Shown: positions 5,381 through 5,526 of the stretch, in pieces
Layout: every line of letters begins with the position of its first letter
How positions within the stretch are numbered: position 1 is the first letter of the stretch
Source: an uncultured Sinobacteraceae bacterium
GTDB taxonomy: Bacteria > Pseudomonadota > Gammaproteobacteria > Steroidobacterales > Steroidobacteraceae
NCBI GenBank assembly: GCA_937902995.1
Contig: CALEKY010000120.1
Coordinates: 1-5,526, forward strand
DNA: 5,526 bases
Direction: 5' to 3'
The notes under the pieces: generated by a model
Database searches by the model: none
Told to the model about the DNA's origin: nothing
What the model saw: the letters and a program-made list of their open reading frames with translations, nothing else
Program-made: the position numbers and the translations under genes

Positions 5381-5526
5381 TTAGTCGTCCATCAAGAAGC
5401 TGCGGAGCTGCTCGCTGCGGCTCGGATGACGGAGCTTGCGCAGCGCCTTCGCTTCGATCTGACGGATGCGTTCGCGCGTGACGTCGAACTGCTTGCCGAC
5501 TTCTTCGAGCGTGTGGTCGGTGTTCA
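5381..5526 (-). CDS. rpoD: RNA polymerase primary sigma factor RpoD, C-terminal end (partial)
   Basis: Reading leftward from the right edge, 47 complete codons precede the TAA at 5381-5383. They begin NTDHTLEEVGKQF and include DVTRERIRQIEAKALRKLRH, which is sigma-70 region 4.2, the helix-turn-helix that contacts the -35 promoter element. The end, HPSRSEQLRSFL-MDD, matches the E. coli RpoD end (SEVLRSFLDD) apart from Gln for Val and one extra Met. The two bases at the edge (TG) fit the ATG of the conserved GMNTD stretch. The rest of the gene lies outside the window. This is the housekeeping sigma factor acting with core RNA polymerase, and its near identity to the enterobacterial protein supports gammaproteobacterial origin. 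Transcription ends at the hairpin at 5301-5330. Confidence 0.97.
   Translation of the reverse strand, partial: NTDHTLEEVGKQFDVTRERIRQIEAKALRKLRHPSRSEQLRSFLMDD

Overview
The window looks chromosomal and comes from a GC-rich proteobacterium, most likely a gammaproteobacterium. The best clue is the partial gene at the right edge: its 47 visible residues are the C-terminal end of the primary sigma factor RpoD (region 4.2), very close to the enterobacterial sequence. The coding sequences show the G/C-rich third positions expected of a GC-rich genome. I cannot name a genus.

Layout, left to right. (1) A small, acidic, alanine-rich protein of unknown function on the minus strand (18-260). (2) A 237-bp divergent spacer with several short inverted repeats and a possible sigma-70 promoter whose start site would fall on the next gene's ATG. 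(3) A plus-strand pair 40 nt apart, probably one transcript: an SLC13/CitT-type membrane transporter with two cytosolic RCK_C (TrkA-C) domains (498-2330), then a YcaQ/AlkX-type DNA crosslink glycosylase (2371-3630). (4) Two small hairpins after the glycosylase gene, overlapping the end of a minus-strand 27-codon ORF that has a strong Shine-Dalgarno sequence and encodes a likely single-pass membrane peptide (3652-3735). (5) A 312-bp stretch packed with repeats (palindromes, a 35-bp tandem hairpin unit, a TTGATAGT/TTGACAGT-type repeat). (6) A CynX/NimT-family MFS transporter with a GTG start (4048-5205). (7) A convergent spacer with more repeat copies and a strong terminator (5301-5330) serving mainly rpoD. 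(8) The 3' end of rpoD on the minus strand (5381-5526).

The genes do not form an obvious single pathway: two transporters, one DNA repair enzyme and a housekeeping sigma factor. I did not find a convincing new defence, mobile or biosynthetic system. The less ordinary observations are the unlisted 27-aa membrane ORF, a short dispersed repeat placed flush against the 3' ends of three of the genes in the same sense as the gene, the REP-like hairpin cluster, and the possible leaderless start of the SLC13 gene.
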